Origin: Agromyces lapidis | GTDB lineage: Bacteria; Actinomycetota; Actinomycetes; Actinomycetales; Microbacteriaceae | Length of the DNA: 64,000 nucleotides | Assembly: GCF_009749405.1 (NCBI RefSeq) | Contig: NZ_WBIQ01000006.1 | Location: forward strand, 186,001 to 250,000 | Direction of reading: 5' to 3' | Shown: piece by piece, positions 35,462 to 47,399 of the stretch | Numbering within the stretch: position 1 is the stretch's first letter | Layout of the letters: the number at the start of each line of letters is the position of its first letter | The notes under the pieces: generated by a model | Told to the model about the DNA's origin: nothing | Databases searched by the model: none | Seen by the model: only the letters and a program-made list of their open reading frames with translations | Translations under genes and position numbers: made by a program

Positions 35462-36078
35462 GCGACATCGAGAACACCGACGGCGCGGTCGTCGACCAGC
35501 CCAAGTCCGCACCCGACGATCGGGCGAGCGCGGGTCCTTTCGACGAGTCGGAGGCCAATCCGGTCCGTCCGTACGTCGACCTCGGCGGTGTGAAGGTACT
35601 GCCGCGCGAGGGACTGCACCTCCGCCTCGAGGTCGAGGAGGGCACGAAGCGGGTCGTTGCGATCGGCCTCGACTACGCGAACTCCACGCTGCAGGTGCAG
35701 CCGTTCGCCGCACCGCGCTCGAGCGGACTCTGGCACGAGATCCGCGCACAGATCGCCGAGCAGATCGCTCGCCAGGGCGGCACGACCACGGTTCGCGAGG
35801 GCACGTTCGGTCCCGAGCTGCTCGCGCAGATCCCGGTCGCGGCCGGCGAGGGCCAGCAGGGCCAGATGCGCCTCGCGCGCTTCATCGGCGTCGACGGCCC
35901 CCGCTGGTTCCTCCGCGGTGTCATCGCCGGGCAGGCCGCGGTCGACCCCGCCGCGGCGGCGCAGGTCGAAGACCTCTTCCGTTCGATCGTGGTGGTGCGC
36001 GGCGCGACGCCGATGCCGCCCCGCGACCTCATTCCGCTGCGGATGCCCGCATCCTCCGCGGGCGCTCCGACGGCGTAG
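35458..36078 (+). CDS. DUF3710 protein
   Basis: 206 residues, conserved partner of dut in actinobacteria. A disordered acidic start (about 30 residues) is followed by a domain with PYVDLGGVKVLPREGLHLRL and a conserved LWHEIRAQIAEQIARQGG helix and RWFLRGVIAGQAA strand. Start GTG overlaps dut. Enzymatic function is unknown. Position between dut and DUF3159 is conserved in the phylum. Confidence 0.9.
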   Translation: MSDIENTDGAVVDQPKSAPDDRASAGPFDESEANPVRPYVDLGGVKVLPREGLHLRLEVEEGTKRVVAIGLDYANSTLQVQPFAAPRSSGLWHEIRAQIAEQIARQGGTTTVREGTFGPELLAQIPVAAGEGQQGQMRLARFIGVDGPRWFLRGVIAGQAAVDPAAAAQVEDLFRSIVVVRGATPMPPRDLIPLRMPASSAGAPTA

Positions 36079-36080
36079 CG

Positions 36081-36863
36081 GTGTCGGAGGCACCAGGCGC
36101 AGCGCGCCCCGACGACGACGGGCAGGATGCTGCGGAGAACTCGGGCGCGGACGCGGCCGAGCTCGGCCGTCAGCTCGCCGCAGCCGCCGAGAAGAGCGGT
36201 CTGGGTGCGCTCGCGCGAGACGAGCAGCTGAGCGGACGCGATCTGCTCGGTGCGGTCGGCGGCGTGCGGGGCATCCTCGAAGCGCTGCTGCCCGGCCTCG
36301 TCTTCCTCGTGGTCTACAGCTCGCTGACGAGCTTCGCGGGCTCTGATGCGCAGGCGGCACTCGTGCCGGCGCTCGGAGCGTCGGTCGGCCTCGCGGTCGT
36401 GTTCACGGTCGCCCGGCTGGTTGCGAAGAGCCAGCCGACCCAGGCGATCGCCGGGCTCGTGGGCGTGCTCGCCTCGGCGGCGCTCGCCCTCTGGTCGGGC
36501 GACGCCCGCGACAACTACGTCCTCGGCTTCTTCACGAACGCGGCGTACGCGCTCGCCCTGCTCATCTCCCTCTTCGTGCGGTGGCCCGCGATCGGGCTCA
36601 TCGTCGGCTTCCTCATGGGCGATGGCCTCGCCTGGAAGCAGGATCGTCGCAAGTATCGCGCCGCGCAGTTCCTCACGCTCGTGTGGATCGGGCTCTTCGT
36701 CGCGCGTCTCGCGGTGCAGGTGCCCTTCTATCTGGTGAACAACGTCGAGGCGCTCGGCGCCACGCGCCTGCTCATGGGTGTGCCGCTGTACGCGCTCGTG
36801 CTCGTCTTCTCCTGGCTCGTGGTGCGCGCCGTCTACCCGTCCTCGTCGCGTTCCGGCGAGTGA
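36081..36863 (+). CDS. DUF3159 membrane protein
   Basis: 260 residues. A polar N-terminus of about 60 residues precedes about six hydrophobic helices, with the family mark GGVRGILEALLPGLVFLVVY and a conserved WPAIGLIVGFLMGDGLAWK loop. GTG 36081 begins 2 nt after the DUF3710 stop. Last gene of the dut operon. A role in the envelope is implied by topology, otherwise unknown. Confidence 0.9.
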   Translation: MSEAPGAARPDDDGQDAAENSGADAAELGRQLAAAAEKSGLGALARDEQLSGRDLLGAVGGVRGILEALLPGLVFLVVYSSLTSFAGSDAQAALVPALGASVGLAVVFTVARLVAKSQPTQAIAGLVGVLASAALALWSGDARDNYVLGFFTNAAYALALLISLFVRWPAIGLIVGFLMGDGLAWKQDRRKYRAAQFLTLVWIGLFVARLAVQVPFYLVNNVEALGATRLLMGVPLYALVLVFSWLVVRAVYPSSSRSGE

Positions 36864-36868
36864 TAGAG

Positions 36869-36888
36869 TTATCTCGACGTCAAGATAA
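36869..36888. promoter_or_regulatory. TamR-like palindrome upstream of acnA
   Basis: TTATCTCGACGTCAAGATAA, a 20-bp palindrome with one mismatched pair, 131 nt before the acnA start. MarR-family regulators such as TamR of Streptomyces bind TATCTTGA/TCAAGATA-type palindromes and control aconitase. No such regulator is encoded in the window. Confidence 0.55.
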
Positions 36889-36933
36889 ATTCGCACGAGG
36901 TGCGAGGCCTGTCGGCTGGCGATCGGCTTAGGT

Positions 36934-36939
36934 TACCCT
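36934..36939 (+). promoter_or_regulatory. Candidate -10 box TACCCT for acnA
   Basis: TACCCT inside CTTAGGTTACCCTTG, about 80 nt before the acnA start. The preceding TTAGGTTA also resembles half of an iron (DtxR) box, so iron control of aconitase is possible but weakly supported. Confidence 0.3.
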
Positions 36940-37019
36940 TGCTGGTACCGCCCCATGTCTGACGGAGAAGATGGAATGTCGTGCGCGTCGTCGCCGGCAT
37001 CCGCGAAGGAGAGGACATC

Positions 37020-39848
<2,829 letters not shown>

Positions 39849-39862
39849 CGCGACACGCTTTC

Positions 39863-39904
39863 GACGAGGGGGCGATCGGCGATTCCGCCGATCGCCCCCT
39901 CGTC
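39863..39904 (+). terminator. Terminator hairpin after acnA
   Basis: Perfect 19-bp stem starting GACGAGGGGGCGATCGGCG with loop ATTC, 15 nt after the acnA stop. Confidence 0.85.
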
Positions 39905-39981
39905 TGCCCGGGCTCACAGCATGCCCGGCGTAGACTCGTTCCGTTCGGCGGCACCGCCGCGTCACCCCGGAGGCACCACGT

Positions 39982-41931
39982 ATGACCCTGCTCTCGACGA
40001 TCTCTGGCCCGCGCGACCTCGATGCGCTGAGCCAGGTGCAGCTCGAGCAGCTCGCTCGTGAGATCCGCGAGTACCTCGTCGAATCGGTGTCGAAGACGGG
40101 CGGCCATCTGGGCCCGAATCTCGGCGTCGTCGAGATGACCATCGCCATCCACCGAGTGTTCGAGTCGCCGCGCGACGCGATCGTGTTCGACACCGGGCAC
40201 CAGTCGTACGTGCACAAGCTGCTCACCGGTCGCACCGACCTGTCGTCGCTGCGACGTACCGGGGGCCTCGCCGGCTACCCGCAGCGCTCCGAGTCCGAGC
40301 ACGACATCGTCGAGAGCTCGCACGCCTCGAGCTCGCTCTCGTGGGCCGACGGCATCTCGAAGGCGTTCGAGATGACGGGGCAGAACGACCGGCACGTCGT
40401 GGCGGTCGTCGGCGACGGCGCGCTCACGGGCGGCATGACGTGGGAGGCGCTCAACAATATCTCCGACGACAACACCCGCAAGCTCATCGTGGTCGTCAAC
40501 GACAACGGCCGCTCCTACGCTCCGACGATCGGCGGCATGGCGCGCTTCCTCAACACGGTGCGCACGAAGCAGGGGTATCGCAACCTCCATCTCTCGAGCC
40601 GGCGCGCCTTCGATCGGCTCGGCGGGCCCGCCCAGGCGTTCTATCGAGGTGTGCGCGGCGGCCTCCACGGCTTCCTCAGCCGGTTCACCGACAACGAGGC
40701 GCTCTACTCGAATCTCGACATCAAGTACATCGGTCCGGTCGACGGGCACGACGAGCACGCGATGGAGGAGGCGTTGCGCCAGGCGAAGGCCTACGGCGCT
40801 CCCGTCATCGTCCACACCATCACCGAGAAGGGCCGCGGATACGAGCCCGCCCGCCGCGACGTGGCCGACCAGTTCCACGCCGTCGGCCAGATCGACCCCG
40901 AGACGGGAGAGTCGCTCGAGGCATCCGCCGGCCCGTCGTGGACGAGCGCCTTCGCCGACGAGCTCGTGCACCTCGCCGAGCAGAACGATCGCCTCGTCGG
41001 CATCACCGCGGCGATGCTCCGCCCGACCGGCCTGCACCGCATGGCCGAGCGCTTCCCGAACCGGGTGTTCGACGTCGGCATCGCCGAGCAGCACGCCGCG
41101 ACGGCGGCCGCGGGCCTCGCGTTCGGCGGCCTGCATCCGGTGGTCGCCGTCTACGCCACGTTCATCAACCGCGCCTTCGACCAGGTGCTCATGGACGTCG
41201 CGCTGCACAAGGCCGGCGTGACCTTCGTGCTCGACCGGGCCGGAGTGACCGGCCCCGACGGCCCGAGCCATCACGGTGTGTGGGACCTCTCGATCCTCCA
41301 GGTCGTGCCCGGAATCCGCATCGCGGCCCCCCGCGACGCGATCCGCCTGGCCGAAGAACTCGGCGAGGCCGTGGCCGTCGACGACGCGCCGACGGTGCTG
41401 CGCTTCCCGAAGGGCTCGGTCGGCGCCGACTACGAGGCCGTCCGCCGAACCGATGACGGCGTCGACGTGCTCGCCGAGTCGGAGCGCAAGGACGTGCTGC
41501 TCGTCACCGTCGGGCCGATGGCCGGCATCGGCCTGGCCGTCGCCGAACGACTCGAGGCGCAGGGCATCGGGGCGACCGTCGTCGACCCCCGGTGGGTCGT
41601 GCCCGTGCCGCGCAGCGTGATCGAGCTTTCGGCCGAGTACCGCATCGTCGTGAGCCTCGAAGACGGTATCCGCGTCGGCGGCATCGGCACGCGCATCCGT
41701 CAGGACCTGCGCGAGGCCGGCGTCGACACGGCGGTCACCGAGCTCGGACTGCCCGACGAGTTCCTGGAGCACGGTTCACGCGCCGACATCCTCGAGCGGG
41801 TCGGACTCACGCCCCAGCACATCGCACGCGACGTGACCGCGATGGTGCTCGGCTCGAAGCTGCCGCACGCCCGGGCGGTCGGCGCCGAGCCGTCCGTGCC
41901 GACCGACACCAGCCCGCAGCCGCGCATCTAG
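39982..41931 (+). CDS. dxs: 1-deoxy-D-xylulose-5-phosphate synthase
   Basis: First enzyme of the MEP isoprenoid pathway (pyruvate + glyceraldehyde-3-P), thiamine-diphosphate dependent, 649 residues. HLGPNLGVVE and DTGHQSYVHKLLTGR mark the N-terminus. The ThDP motif GDGALTGGMTWEALN...NDN, the transketolase-type pyrimidine-binding region (VGIAEQHAATAAAGLA) and the C-terminal transketolase domain (DPRWVVPVP) complete it. Preceded by the acnA terminator and followed by a bidirectional hairpin, so it is monocistronic. Confidence 0.96.
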   Translation: MTLLSTISGPRDLDALSQVQLEQLAREIREYLVESVSKTGGHLGPNLGVVEMTIAIHRVFESPRDAIVFDTGHQSYVHKLLTGRTDLSSLRRTGGLAGYPQRSESEHDIVESSHASSSLSWADGISKAFEMTGQNDRHVVAVVGDGALTGGMTWEALNNISDDNTRKLIVVVNDNGRSYAPTIGGMARFLNTVRTKQGYRNLHLSSRRAFDRLGGPAQAFYRGVRGGLHGFLSRFTDNEALYSNLDIKYIGPVDGHDEHAMEEALRQAKAYGAPVIVHTITEKGRGYEPARRDVADQFHAVGQIDPETGESLEASAGPSWTSAFADELVHLAEQNDRLVGITAAMLRPTGLHRMAERFPNRVFDVGIAEQHAATAAAGLAFGGLHPVVAVYATFINRAFDQVLMDVALHKAGVTFVLDRAGVTGPDGPSHHGVWDLSILQVVPGIRIAAPRDAIRLAEELGEAVAVDDAPTVLRFPKGSVGADYEAVRRTDDGVDVLAESERKDVLLVTVGPMAGIGLAVAERLEAQGIGATVVDPRWVVPVPRSVIELSAEYRIVVSLEDGIRVGGIGTRIRQDLREAGVDTAVTELGLPDEFLEHGSRADILERVGLTPQHIARDVTAMVLGSKLPHARAVGAEPSVPTDTSPQPRI

Positions 41932-42051
41932 CCGACGGACACGGCGCTTCCCCCCTCGCGAACCCGACCCCTCGGTTCGCGGCCTCGGTGGCTGCGGGAT
42001 GCCCCGGGGTGCTCGTCGAGCGAGGCGGGCGGGAGGCATCCACCCGAACAT

Positions 42052-42087
42052 GAACGCGGCCCCCGGCAGAAGCCGGGGGCCGCGTTC
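42052..42087. terminator. Bidirectional terminator between dxs and the fadB-like gene
   Basis: Perfect 16-bp stem GAACGCGGCCCCCGGC / GCCGGGGGCCGCGTTC with loop AGAA, between convergent genes. Confidence 0.88.
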
Positions 42088-42107
42088 GCGTGCCGTCGTG
42101 CGTCGGA

Positions 42108-44249
42108 CTAGGCGCCGACGCCCACCACCTGCGGGTGGTGGAAGGTATCGCCGAAGACGCGCTCAGAGGCGCCGACCCGGTCGAGGTAGGGCGTGACGCC
42201 GCCCATCTGGAACGGGAAGCCCGCGCCGAGCACCATGCAGAGGTCGATGTCTTCAGGAGCGGCCACGACGTCGCCGTCGAGCATGAGCTTGACCTCTCGG
42301 GCCAGGCCGTCCTGCAGGGCCCCGAGGATCTCCTCGGCCGAACGCGGGTTCTTGCCGCCCGCGACCAGCTTCAGGGCGCCCTTGTCGAAGCCCTTGACCT
42401 TGCCCTTGTCGTCCTTGTCGAGCAGCTTGCCGTACTCGGCGAGCTTGTGCAGGTTCTCGCTGCGGTAGAAGCGCTCGGGGAACGCCGCGTGGTGCGTGTC
42501 GAGCACGTGCGCGCCGACCTTGAGCCCGACGAGGTCGAGCAGTGCCGACGGTGCCATCGGCAGGCCGAGCGGGGCGATCGCCTGGTCGACCGTCTCGAAG
42601 GAGGTGCCCTCGTCGACGGCGCGCATGGCCTCGCCGAGGAGCACGGCGAGCAGGCGGTTGACGACGAAGCCCGGGGTGTCGGCCGTGATGACGGCGTTCT
42701 TCTTCAGGTTCTTCGCGGCGACCATCGCGGTCGACAGCGTCGCCTCGTCGGTGTGCGGGGTCTTCACGACCTCGATGAGCGGCATGACCGCGACCGGGGT
42801 GAAGAAGTGGAAGCCGACGAGACGCTCGGGGTGGGCGAGCTTGGCGCCGATCTGCTCGACCGACAGCGACGAGGTGTTCGTCGCCAGCACGGCCTCGGGG
42901 GAGATGTGCTGCTCGATCTCGGCGAACACGTTCTGCTTGATCTCGAGCTCTTCGAACACCGCCTCGATGACCCAGTCGCAGTCGGCGAAGTCGGACTTGT
43001 CGACAGTGCCCGTGACGAGCGCCTTCAGGCGGTTCGCCTCGTCGGGGGAGACCCGGCCCTTGGCGAGCAGCGCGTCGATCTCGCCGGCGATGTAGGCCAC
43101 ACCCTTGTCGACGCGCTCCTGGTCGATGTCGGTGATCACGACGGGCACGCGGAGACGACGCACGAAGAGCAGCGCGAGCTGGCTCGCCATGTACCCGGCG
43201 CCGAGCACGCCGACCTTCGTGACCTTCTTCGCGAGGGCCTTGTCGGGAGCACCGGCAGGGCGCTTGGTGCGCTTCTGCACGAGGTTGAAGGCGTAGATCG
43301 ACGCCTGCAGCTGGTCACCCGCGATGAGTTCGGCGAGCACCTCGTCCTCGCGCTGGAAGCCCTCGGCGCGCGTGCCGCTCTTCGCCGCCTTCATGAGCTC
43401 GAGCGCCGCGTACGGCGACTGCGGAACCGAGCCGATGCGGCTCTTCAGCATCTTCGTCGCGATGCCGATCGCGGCATCCCACTTGACGAGCCGCTCCATC
43501 TTGCCCGGCTCGTTGGGACGCTTCACCTTGATGCGGCCCGAGATGACGTCGTCGGCCCAGCGGATCGAGTCCTCGAGATAGTTCACTGCGGGGAAGATCG
43601 CATCGGCGATGCCGAGGTCGAGGGCGTCCTGGCCCTTGAGCGTGCGATTCTGCTTGAGCGGGTTCTCGATGACCACCTTGAGCGCGTTCTCGATGCCGAT
43701 GAGGTTCGGCAGGATCGTCGCGCCGCCCCAACCGGGGATCAGTCCGAGGAAGACCTCGGGAAGTGCGAGCGCCGGGGCCGAGGCGTCCACCGTGCGGTAG
43801 TCGGCGTGGAGGCCGATCTCGAGGCCGCCGCCGAGCGCGAGCCCGTTGTAGAAGGTGAACGACGGCACGCCCACCTCGCCGAGCTTCGCGAGCGCGTAGT
43901 GGCCGAGCTGCACGAACTTCTTCGCCGTCTCTTTATCGGGAATCTCGGCGACCTTCGACAGGTCGGCCCCCGCGGCCAGGATGAACGGCTTGCCGGTGAC
44001 GGCCACGGCGTGGATCTCGCCCGCCGCCGCTCGCGCCTTCAGCTCGTCGAGCTTCGCCGCGTACTCGAGCAGCGTCGCCGCACCGAGCGTGTTCGGGCGG
44101 GTGTGGTCGCGCCCGTTGTCGAGCGTGAGGAGCGCCAGGGTCTTGCCGCCCGACAGCGGCACGTCGCGGACGTACGAGCGGGTCACGACCTCGTCGTCGC
44201 CGGCGAGGGCGACGAGCGAGCCGAAGTCGATGGTCGAGTAGTCGGTCAT
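42108..44249 (-). CDS. fadB: Fatty-acid oxidation multifunctional enzyme (enoyl-CoA hydratase / 3-hydroxyacyl-CoA dehydrogenase)
   Basis: 713 residues. The N-terminal crotonase domain has the acyl-CoA pocket GLALGGGLEIGLHADYR and ALPEVFLGLIPGWGG (both catalytic Glu positions kept). The central NAD-binding domain begins GVLGAGYMASQLALL, the dehydrogenase catalytic His is in GFHFFTPVAVMPLIEVV, and the C-terminal domain has TPGFVVNR. Start ATG 44249 overlaps the thiolase stop by 4 nt; a longer frame upstream runs inside the thiolase gene and is not used. With the thiolase it performs steps 2-4 of beta-oxidation. The actinobacterial partner arrangement (thiolase first) is typical. Confidence 0.94.
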   Translation of the reverse strand: MTDYSTIDFGSLVALAGDDEVVTRSYVRDVPLSGGKTLALLTLDNGRDHTRPNTLGAATLLEYAAKLDELKARAAAGEIHAVAVTGKPFILAAGADLSKVAEIPDKETAKKFVQLGHYALAKLGEVGVPSFTFYNGLALGGGLEIGLHADYRTVDASAPALALPEVFLGLIPGWGGATILPNLIGIENALKVVIENPLKQNRTLKGQDALDLGIADAIFPAVNYLEDSIRWADDVISGRIKVKRPNEPGKMERLVKWDAAIGIATKMLKSRIGSVPQSPYAALELMKAAKSGTRAEGFQREDEVLAELIAGDQLQASIYAFNLVQKRTKRPAGAPDKALAKKVTKVGVLGAGYMASQLALLFVRRLRVPVVITDIDQERVDKGVAYIAGEIDALLAKGRVSPDEANRLKALVTGTVDKSDFADCDWVIEAVFEELEIKQNVFAEIEQHISPEAVLATNTSSLSVEQIGAKLAHPERLVGFHFFTPVAVMPLIEVVKTPHTDEATLSTAMVAAKNLKKNAVITADTPGFVVNRLLAVLLGEAMRAVDEGTSFETVDQAIAPLGLPMAPSALLDLVGLKVGAHVLDTHHAAFPERFYRSENLHKLAEYGKLLDKDDKGKVKGFDKGALKLVAGGKNPRSAEEILGALQDGLAREVKLMLDGDVVAAPEDIDLCMVLGAGFPFQMGGVTPYLDRVGASERVFGDTFHHPQVVGVGA

Positions 44250-45454
44250 GCGCGCTTCTTCGCCTTCTTGTCGAAGTTCGGGTTCTCCCAGATCATCGTG
44301 CCGCCCTGGCCGAGGCCGACGCACATGCTGGTGATGCCGTACTGCAGCTCGGGGCGCTCGGCGAACTGGCTCGCGAGCTGGTTCATGAGCCGCACGCCCG
44401 AGGAGGCGAGCGGGTGGCCGACGGCGATCGCGCCGCCCCACGGGTTCACCCGCGGGTCGTCGTCGTCGATGCCGTAGTGATCCATGAACGAGAGCACCTG
44501 CACGGCGAACGCCTCGTTCATTTCGAAGAGGTCGATGTCGTCGATCGTGAGGCCGGCCTTGCGCAGCGCCTTCTCGGTCGCGGGGATGGGGCCGATGCCC
44601 ATGATCTCGGGGTCGACGCCGGCGAAGGCGTAACTCACGAGCTTCATCTTCGGGGCGAGCCCGAGCTCCTTCGCCGTCGCGCCTGAGGCGAGCAGGGCCG
44701 CGGTCGCGCCGTCGTTCAGGCCCGAGGCGTTGCCCGCGGTGATGCGGCCATGGGGGCGGAACGGGGTCTTCAGCCCGGCGAGGCCCTCGAGCGTCGTCTC
44801 GGGGCGCATGACCTCGTCGCGAGTCGCGAGACCCCAGCCCTCCTCGGTGCGGATCGCGACGGGGACCAGGTCCTGCTGGATCTTGCCGGCCGCGTAGGCC
44901 GCGGCGGTCTTCTGCTGGCTCGCGAGGGCGAACCGGTCGCTCCGCTCCTTCGTGAGCTGCGGGAAGCGGTCGTGGATGCGCTCAGCGGTCGCGCCCATGA
45001 CGAGGGCGTCCTCGCCCACGAGACGCTCGCTGAGGAAGCGCGGGTTCGGGTCGACGCCCGAGCCCATCGGGTGGTGGCCCATGTGCTCGACGCCGCCCGC
45101 GATCGCGAGGTCGTACATGCCGTAGCCGATCGATCCGGCCAGCATCGCCGTCGCGGTCATCGCGCCGGCGCACATGCGGTCGATCGAGAAGCCGGGCACC
45201 GTCTTCGGCAGCCCTGCGAGGATCGCGGCGGTGCGACCGAGGGTCAGGCCCTGGTCGCCGGTCTGGGTGGTCGCCGCGATGGCGACCTCGTCGATTCGGT
45301 CCTTCGGGACGTTCGGGTTGCGTTCGAGGAGTCCGACGATCGCCTTCACGACCAGGTCGTCGGCTCGGGTGTTCCAGTACATGCCCTTGTCGCCGGCCTT
45401 GCCGAACGGGGTGCGGACCCCGTCGACGAACACGACTTCAGCTTGATCAGCCAC
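44246..45454 (-). CDS. Acetyl-CoA C-acyltransferase (thiolase)
   Basis: Thiolase cleaving 3-ketoacyl-CoA in beta-oxidation, 402 residues. Nucleophile Cys95 in DRMCAGAMTA, the NEAFAVQ and GHPLASSG motifs, and the second catalytic cysteine in SMCVGLGQGG are intact. GTG 45454 (VADQAEVVFVDGVRTPFGKA) is taken as the start. A GTG four codons upstream (45466) is open too. It is co-translated with the downstream fadB-like gene. The role in fatty-acid or branched-chain degradation follows from the pair. No acyl-CoA dehydrogenase is nearby. Confidence 0.94.
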   Translation of the reverse strand: MADQAEVVFVDGVRTPFGKAGDKGMYWNTRADDLVVKAIVGLLERNPNVPKDRIDEVAIAATTQTGDQGLTLGRTAAILAGLPKTVPGFSIDRMCAGAMTATAMLAGSIGYGMYDLAIAGGVEHMGHHPMGSGVDPNPRFLSERLVGEDALVMGATAERIHDRFPQLTKERSDRFALASQQKTAAAYAAGKIQQDLVPVAIRTEEGWGLATRDEVMRPETTLEGLAGLKTPFRPHGRITAGNASGLNDGATAALLASGATAKELGLAPKMKLVSYAFAGVDPEIMGIGPIPATEKALRKAGLTIDDIDLFEMNEAFAVQVLSFMDHYGIDDDDPRVNPWGGAIAVGHPLASSGVRLMNQLASQFAERPELQYGITSMCVGLGQGGTMIWENPNFDKKAKKRA

Positions 45455-45531
45455 GCTGCAGCTCACTTTCGATCAGGATTGACTCGATCCTACGAAGGGC
45501 GTCGCGGGCGTGCTGAATCGCTTGACGGATC

Positions 45532-46728
45532 CTACGAACCGTCGGAGGCGGCGTCGAGCAGGGCTTGTGACGCCTCCACAAACGCGGTGGCGATAATCTG
45601 TGCGGTTGCGGCAACCTGCCAGGGGCGGGCGCCGAGCTCGGCGAGCGCCGAACCGATCGACTCGGCGTCGGCGGGAGCCGGCGGCGACCAGGCCACGCGC
45701 CGCAGGAAGTCGGGGGTGAGGAGGTTCTCGACCGGCATCCCGAGCGACTCGGCGACCTCGGCGACGGCCGTCTTCGCGAGCTTCAGCCGTGCGTCGGCCT
45801 CGGGGTGGCGCGCGGCCCACGAGCGCGGCGGCGGCGGCGCATCGTTCGGCACCCGGACCGCGGGGAGCTCCGTCGTCGCGAGTCCACGCTCGACCGCCGC
45901 CCACCAGCGGTCGAGCTCGCTGCGGCTCTGCCGCCCGGTGAACTCGCGCAGATCGGCGAGGGCACGGCGCGTCGACGGCAGCGACTTCGCGACCGCGACG
46001 ATGGAGGCGTCGGGCACGAGCCGGCCGGGGGCGACGTCCGTCGAGGATGCGAGCTCGTCGCGGGAGAGCCAGAGTTCGCGGGCGACGGCGAGATTCCGTC
46101 CGTTGCGCATGGCGTGGATGCCGGAGAGACGGCGCCAGGGCTCGGCGGCGGCCGGCTTCGCCGCTCGATGCAGCACCGCGTCGAACTCCTGGGCGCCGAT
46201 GTCGGTCTTCCCAGCCTCGGCGAGGCGGTCGACGAGGCGGTCCCGCACGTCGACGAGGAGTTCGACGTCGAGCGCCGCGTACTTCAGCCACGACTGCGGC
46301 AGCGGCCGCGTCGACCAGTCGGCCGCGGAATGCTCCTTGGCGAGCTTGATGTCGAGCAGCTCCTCGACGACCGAGGCGAGGCCGACCCGCGGCATCCCGA
46401 GCAGCCGCGCAGCGAGCTCGGTGTCGAAGATGCGATCGGGGTCGAGCCCGACCTCGCGCAGGCATGCGAGGTCCTGGCTGGCGGCGTGCAGCACCCACTC
46501 CTCGGAGCGGATGCCGGCCTGCAGGGCCGAGAAGTCGGGGATCTGCGGCGGGTCGAAGAGGAAGACCCCCGAGCCGCGACGGTACATCTGGATGAGATAG
46601 GCGCGCTGCGAGTATCGGAAGCCGCTCGCCCGTTCGGCGTCGACCGCGATCGGCCCCTCGCCCGCAAGGAGGCTCGCGACGGCGTCGTCGAACTCCGCGG
46701 GGGTCTCGATCACCCGGTAGTCATCCAC
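45532..46728 (-). CDS. rnd: Ribonuclease D-like exonuclease with HRDC domain
   Basis: 3'-5' exoribonuclease of the DEDDy group, 398 residues. ExoI is IAVDAERA, ExoII is HAASQDLACL, and ExoIII is YAALDVELL. An HRDC domain covers about residues 205-290 (NGRNLAVARELWLSRDELA) and a helical C-terminus follows. The actinobacterial family acts in tRNA or rRNA 3' processing by analogy with E. coli RNase D. GTG 46728 overlaps the DUF3000 stop by 8 nt. The pair DUF3000-RNase D is conserved in actinobacteria. Confidence 0.92.
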   Translation of the reverse strand: MDDYRVIETPAEFDDAVASLLAGEGPIAVDAERASGFRYSQRAYLIQMYRRGSGVFLFDPPQIPDFSALQAGIRSEEWVLHAASQDLACLREVGLDPDRIFDTELAARLLGMPRVGLASVVEELLDIKLAKEHSAADWSTRPLPQSWLKYAALDVELLVDVRDRLVDRLAEAGKTDIGAQEFDAVLHRAAKPAAAEPWRRLSGIHAMRNGRNLAVARELWLSRDELASSTDVAPGRLVPDASIVAVAKSLPSTRRALADLREFTGRQSRSELDRWWAAVERGLATTELPAVRVPNDAPPPPRSWAARHPEADARLKLAKTAVAEVAESLGMPVENLLTPDFLRRVAWSPPAPADAESIGSALAELGARPWQVAATAQIIATAFVEASQALLDAASDGS

Positions 46729-47311
46729 GATTCGACCTCCGACGGGGCAGTGCGGTCACCCCTTCAGACCGGGGCGGAAGCCCTGCGAGCATGCACAGCA
46801 ACTCGCCCCAGCCTTCCACATGGGCCTTGATCTCGGCGTCGAGGGGAGTCCACGACGCCCGCAGCTCGATCTGCGCCCCGTCGCCCTGGGCCGCCAGTTC
46901 GCCGAACCCGGTCGAGAGGATCTTGGTCGCGGTGCCGGACGCGGCGATGTAGTGCGCGCCGCGGGCGTCGAGCGCGTCGATCAGCCACGACCAGGCGACC
47001 TCCGCCAGGAAGGGGTCGAGTCCGATGTCGGTCTCGAGCGGCGCCTGCGCGAAGCACACCACCCGGAAACGGCCGCCCCATGCCTCGGGCTCGCTGGGGT
47101 CGTAGAGCAGGATGAACCGCCCGGTGCCGAGCTCGGAGTCGTCGCCGTGGCGCGTGGGCGACACATCGGCCGACAGGGCGGCCGCGTGCGGTGCGAGCCC
47201 GCCGGGCGCCGGGATCTCCGAGACCGCGAGCTCGGCGCGCGGGACGGCTGCTCGGATCGAGGCGAGCGCTGCCTCGAACTCGGCGGGAAGCGAGGACGGG
47301 TGGTCGGGCAC
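46721..47311 (-). CDS. DUF3000 protein
   Basis: 196 residues, conserved actinobacterial family always close to RNase D. Marks are PEAWGGRFRVVCFAQAPLET, the segment DPFLAEVAWSWLIDAL and a C-terminal EGWGELLCMLAGLPP helix. No catalytic motif known. GTG 47311 has no Shine-Dalgarno sequence but TAGTCT ends 6 nt before it. First gene of the minus-strand run DUF3000, RNase D, thiolase, fadB (gaps of -8, 77 and -4 nt), so partial co-transcription is plausible. Confidence 0.9.
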   Translation of the reverse strand: MPDHPSSLPAEFEAALASIRAAVPRAELAVSEIPAPGGLAPHAAALSADVSPTRHGDDSELGTGRFILLYDPSEPEAWGGRFRVVCFAQAPLETDIGLDPFLAEVAWSWLIDALDARGAHYIAASGTATKILSTGFGELAAQGDGAQIELRASWTPLDAEIKAHVEGWGELLCMLAGLPPRSEGVTALPRRRSNRG

Positions 47312-47317
47312 GAGTGC

Positions 47318-47323
47318 AGACTA
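47318..47323 (-). promoter_or_regulatory. -10 box TAGTCT, leaderless promoter of DUF3000
   Basis: TAGTCT on the minus strand ends 6 nt before GTG 47311. Confidence 0.4.
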
Positions 47324-47399
47324 GAGTCTCGACCGGAGCCGGTGACGGCGGCACGCCGCATCGCGACGCACACGGGACGGGTTGACGGGGAGGATGCCG

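Noticed and set aside
42090-44477. Long open plus-strand frame opposite the fadB-like gene
   Set aside because: Antisense shadow. The minus-strand frame has both catalytic domains.
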